Shown here piece by piece: positions 20,267-23,378 of a stretch of 23,378 nucleotides of DNA. The number at the start of each line of letters is the position of its first letter. Within the stretch, counting starts at the first letter, position 1. The stretch comes from Irineochytrium annulatum. Taxonomy: Eukaryota > Chytridiomycota > Chytridiomycetes > Chytridiales > Chytridiaceae. A program made the position numbers and the translations under genes. The stretch covers positions 1 to 23,378 of the forward strand of contig JADGJL010000379.1 of NCBI GenBank assembly GCA_027600665.1, read 5' to 3'. The notes below the pieces were generated by a model. It had not been told where the DNA came from. It worked only from the letters and a program-made list of their open reading frames with translations, and did not search any database.

Positions 20267-21594
20267 ATGGATGCCAAGAGGAAAGCTGACGAGGGCCTCC
20301 CGGGCGCGCTCGTCAAGCGCGCGAAGGAGGACATCATCGTCGCTCCGACCTCGTCCACTGGCGCCGTCATCCGCAAGGTAAAGATATTTCCCCGGCTTGC
20401 TTCCAAAACGCGCCTTGCTCAACGATCGCTTCGTTGCTAGATCCAGCGGACGTCGGCGCTGCAGGCGCCCATCATGCTGCTGACGGGCCATGGGAGCGAG
20501 GTTCTTTCTTGCAAGTTCAGCCCGTCGGGGGATAATCTGGCCTCTTCGTCGTTTGATCGGACTATTAGTGCGTAGTTCGGCTTTGATATGCAAGGAATCT
20601 TTCTAACCGCTTGTTGTAGTGCTCTGGAGCACATATGGGGAGTGCAAGAATTATCAGGTGCTGAAGGGGCACACGGGGGCCGTGTTAGAGGTTCAGTGGT
20701 CGAGGGATGGATCGCAGATTTTTTCGGCGTCGACAGACAAGACGGTGGGTCTTCCTCGCAAGCATACATTTTTTTTTCGTTCTTTCCGAAGTACTCATAC
20801 GTATCTCGATCGATTGTCAGCTTGGAGTGTGGGATGCGACAACCGGACAACGCATCAAAAAGCTAAAAGGTCACGGCACCTTCGTCAACACCGTGTCCGT
20901 CGCCCGCCGCGGCGCCGAGCTCCTTGCCTCCGGCTCCGACGACTCTACCCTCCGGATCTGGGACCTCCGTTCCAAGAACCCTGCACACACGCTCAAGGAC
21001 CGCTTCCAGGTGACCGCCACCTGCTGGTCCGAGGACGCCTCGTCCGTCTTCTCCGGTGGCATCGACAACGAAATCAAGTGCTGGGATCTTCGGAGGCTGG
21101 CCGTAGGTTACAGCTTGCAGGGACATCTCGACATCGTGACGGGTTTGCGCGTGGGACCCGACGGCAGCGGTAGCTTGTTGTCCAACGCGATGGACAATAC
21201 GGCGAGGGTGTGGGACGTGAAGCCTTTTGCGGCTGGAGGGGCCAGCACCAGGCTGCTCAAGATCTTTGAGGGCGCGCCGCACGGGATGGAGAAGCATCTT
21301 TTGAAGCCCTGTTGGTCTAGCGATGGAGCGTTCGTGGCGGCAGGCAGCGCGGATCGGAGCGTCGTGGTGTGGGAGGTGGCCACAAGGAGGATCGTTTACA
21401 AGCTGCCTGGGCATAAGGGTTGCGTGACGGAGGTGGATTGGCATCCGAAGGAGCCGATTATTCTGAGTGGGAGCAATGATAAGACATTGTTTTTGGGTGA
21501 GTTTCGTTTGGTTTTGCATTGGAGCAGCATCGGTGCTAACAGCCATTATCATTTCCTAGGTGAGGTCAATCCCCAAGAGGTGAAGTCGTTGTAA
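20267..21594 (+). CDS. SNRNP40: U5 snRNP 40 kDa WD40 protein (SNRNP40)
   Basis: Seen: five exons, 20267-20377, 20441-20567, 20620-20744, 20821-21496 and 21560-21594, giving 357 residues, the usual family length. A short basic N-terminus (MDAKRKADE...LVKRAKED) leads into seven WD40 blades, each visible by GH and WD-like ends: LLTGHGSEV, LKGHTGAV...ASTDKT, LGVWDATTGQ, GSDDSTLRIWDLR, GGIDNEIKCWDLR, SNAMDNTARVWDVKPF and GSADRSVVVWEVATRRI. The LPGHKGCVTEVDWHPKEPIILSGS-type last blade follows. SNAMDNT...VWDV and YKLPGH are characteristic of this subfamily and separate it from other WD40 proteins. Known: it binds PRP8 in the U5 snRNP of the spliceosome, in the nucleus. Of two overlapping ATGs, 20267 gives the family start. 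Introns are 52-76 nt. The codon at the second junction is split after its first base. Confidence 0.96.
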
Positions 21595-21754
21595 AAGCAA
21601 ACAGATGATGATATCACGCGCTTATTGGCATTAATAATACATCGTGTACATACTCGCGTTGACCAATCTCGACACGCACATGCATTCATCTTTGACAGAA
21701 CGGCAGGACCTTTGCATTCCGGCTCCCAACCCCGACATCCGCACTGATCTTCCT

Positions 21755-21760
21755 TATAAA
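21755..21760 (+). promoter_or_regulatory. putative TATA box of the dehydrogenase gene
   Basis: An exact TATAAA lies 49 nt upstream of the dehydrogenase start codon. The distance fits a TATA box with a very short 5' UTR, but chance occurrence in this AT-rich gap is possible. Confidence 0.35.
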
Positions 21761-21808
21761 CGCGACCTCTCAGCAGCACGTCCAACCTATCTGCCTTCCT
21801 CGCAAGTC

Positions 21809-22664
21809 ATGTCAGGAGCTGCCAAGGGAGTAGCGATCGTTTTCGGCGCTGGCCCGGGCCTTGGGGCCGGCGTCGCCCGCGCCTTCGCCCAGAAGGGCTA
21901 TTCCGTGGCCCTTATGGCACGGACCGCATCGAAGCTGGACGCCATCGCGGATTCGATCAATGCCGCGGGCGGCAAGGTATTGCCTCGTTTTTGCTTCCTG
22001 CGCCTGAGGAGGAACACCTACTAATGCATAACAGGCCAAAGGCTTTCCCGCCGACATCTCCGAGTCCTCCATCGCCACAGCCTTCCGCGCCGTCCGTGCC
22101 GAGTTCAAGAACGCGCCTATTCGCGTGGCCGTGTACAACGCCTCGTCCTTCGGAATGAAACCTTTCCTCGACACCACGCGTTCCGAGATCGAGGACTCGA
22201 TGCAGTTCGTCGCGGGCGGGTTCACGTTCGCGCAGGAGGCCGTTAAGGCCATGGAAGAGCATGGCGAGGGCGGCACGGTGCTGTTCACGGGCGCATCGGC
22301 CGGGTTGAGGGGTAGTGGTGAGTTGCACCACCTTGTTGCTTCTTCTACGCGGTAGTGTGCTAAATGATGCAACGGCATGCAAACAGCGAAGTTCACATCC
22401 TTCGCCGTGCAAAAGTTCGGGCTGCGCGCCATCTCGCAGTCGCTTGCGAGGGAGTATCACCCCAAGAACATCCACGTGGCGTACGTGGTTGTGGACGGCC
22501 TGATCGACACGGAGGTGGTGAGAAAGGGGATGGGCGAGCCTGCTGGCAAGGACACGCGGTTGAACGTCGAGGATGCGGCGCAGAGCTACGTGTTTTTGCA
22601 TGAGCAGCCGAGGTCGACCTGGACGCAAGAGTTGGAGTTGCGGCCGTTTAGCGAGAAGTTTTGA
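21809..22664 (+). CDS. short-chain dehydrogenase/reductase family protein, Tyr-less variant
   Basis: Seen: three exons, 21809-21976, 22035-22317 and 22387-22664, giving 242 residues. It has the Rossmann-fold nucleotide loop GAGPGLGAG (13-21), MARTASKLD after the second strand (typical of NADP-preferring enzymes), VYNASSF (90-95, the NAG position), a Ser in TGASAG (Ser144) and Lys160. A long helix (RAISQSLAREYHPKNIHVA) and a VVVDGLIDTE segment follow. Odd: the Tyr of the YxxxK catalytic pair is Phe156. This occurs in a known SDR branch with AKFxxFxxxKFALR-type motifs, so it is probably a family trait rather than damage. Role and substrate are unknown; dehydrogenase activity should not be assumed. 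No targeting signal is visible, so cytosolic location is likely. The gene follows SNRNP40 by 214 nt on the same strand. Confidence 0.9.
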
Positions 22665-23044
22665 GAAAATAACTTCAGCCGTAAACAGCGACCCAAAATG
22701 TACCGTCTTCGTCGTAGCTTCTTCATTCAGCCTTTACTTTACAAATCGCTTTTGCCAAAGCATGGAACAAATTTTCCGTACTGTAGTTTTCAACAAACGC
22801 TTCATGCTACGAGGATTGCAGGTCCTCACTTACACGCGTTGGAGCAGTGATTTTAAAATCATTACGAAAAATCAAGCCATAATGATAATGCCAATAACAA
22901 CAGCTGTTCCAACCTAAAACAATTCCTAACTGGGTTTTTATTTTCGCGCAGTCCGCTGTCCGGATCTTCTGCCATTTCTACGTACTGTTATAAGCGATGC
23001 CACTCGAATGTATTCAGCTTTAAACTCCGATATCTGCGACACAC
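22665..23044. other. convergent 3' region between dehydrogenase and VPS29
   Basis: This 380-nt AT-rich gap lies between two convergent stop codons. A minus-strand AATAAA at 22937-22942, about 105 nt after the VPS29 stop, may be its poly(A) signal. I see no other element. Confidence 0.55.
22937..22942 (-). terminator. putative poly(A) signal for VPS29
   Basis: TTTATT on the plus strand reads AATAAA on the minus strand, about 105 nt downstream of the VPS29 stop codon. Confidence 0.4.
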
Positions 23045-23378
23045 TCAAACCGTCCGCTTAATATATTCCAGTTTCTCCACCTGTATTGAGGGGAGAGAGA
23101 AGGCGTTAATGGATACCCAACACACAGCAGCGACCAAATAAAAAAGAAAAGCACGGACCTTAACCTCGCCGTTGATAAGCTTGTAGACATACTAAAAAGG
23201 AAACCGTGAGCTGGACAAATCAAAGGAGTATTAAGATGTATACAAACCAGGACAACATTGCTCCCTTGCACATCCATCAGCACGAAACTCGGCGTCACAT
23301 CATCTGCGGCGCTAAGCTCCACCTCCTCCTCTTCCTTCTCGACCGCAATCGCCCGCTTCGCATCCATCTGCGCATCCC
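23045..23378 (-). CDS. VPS29: retromer subunit VPS29, C-terminal part (5' end beyond window)
   Basis: Seen: three exons, 23378-23248 (continuing outside the window), 23191-23159 and 23080-23045, with introns of 56 and 78 nt, all phase 0. The joined C-terminus reads DVTPSFVLMDVQGSNVV, then LYVYKLINGEV, then KVEKLEYIKRTV and stop. This matches the end of VPS29: PSFVLMD, a VYxL strand and a VE[KR][LI]EY finish. Known: VPS29 has a metallophosphoesterase-like fold, binds VPS35, and is part of the retromer that recycles cargo from endosomes to the Golgi. The catalytic-like N-terminal part is outside the window. Odd: before the conserved end there is an acidic insert (VEKEEEEVELSAADD), longer than I expect between the GSATG loop and PSFVLMD. 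The ATG at 23367 is not the start; the frame is open to the window edge. Confidence 0.86.

Noticed and set aside
20863..21552. 229-codon minus-strand frame across SNRNP40
   Set aside because: It is the antisense shadow of the long WD40 exon, with no recognisable domain.
21812..22628. Two minus-strand frames of over 200 codons across the dehydrogenase
   Set aside because: Both run antisense through a clear three-exon SDR gene and even through its introns; no family features.

Overview
This window looks like part of a nuclear chromosome of a fungus. I reconstructed 40 spliceosomal introns, almost all 40-78 nt long, with GT...AG borders (one exception). Exons are rich in G/C at third codon positions, and the gaps are AT-rich with poly-T runs. 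The gene set is eukaryotic housekeeping plus secreted proteins: CHK1, U5 snRNP 40K, ER glucosidase II alpha, retromer VPS29, a pepsin-type secreted protease and a small secreted cysteine-rich protein. The lineage cannot be fixed from sequence reading alone. The intron density (8 in glucosidase II, 9 in CHK1) suits a basidiomycete or an early-diverging, chytrid-like fungus.

Layout. Bases 1-1683 hold no gene I can support. Bases 1684-5198 hold three minus-strand lineage-specific genes: a Ser/Thr-rich protein with a GPI-like tail, a histidine-rich repeat protein, and a small secreted Cys-rich protein. At 5584-8202 (-) is a six-exon, 787-residue orphan, head to head with CHK1 at 8459-10369 (+). 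Then come a single-pass membrane protein (10575-12119, +) and a Tyr/dual-specificity-type phosphatase (12287-13470, +). The minus strand then carries glucosidase II alpha (13910-17385) and an A1 aspartic protease with a Cys-rich C-terminal module (17730-19439). The plus strand carries SNRNP40 (20267-21594) and a short-chain dehydrogenase (21809-22664). The right edge cuts the VPS29 gene, whose last three exons lie at 23045-23378 (-).

How the genes relate. This is a normal, compact fungal gene neighbourhood, not an operon or an evident biosynthetic cluster. Glucosidase II, VPS29, the protease and the small Cys-rich protein all belong to the secretory/endosomal route, but I see no sign that this is more than chance. 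CHK1 and the orphan share a 256-nt divergent promoter; the protease and SNRNP40 share an 827-nt one. Every multi-exon model was checked by hand for phase: all exon joins stay in frame and most products match their family's usual length. I found no tRNA, rRNA, CRISPR array or recognisable transposon.
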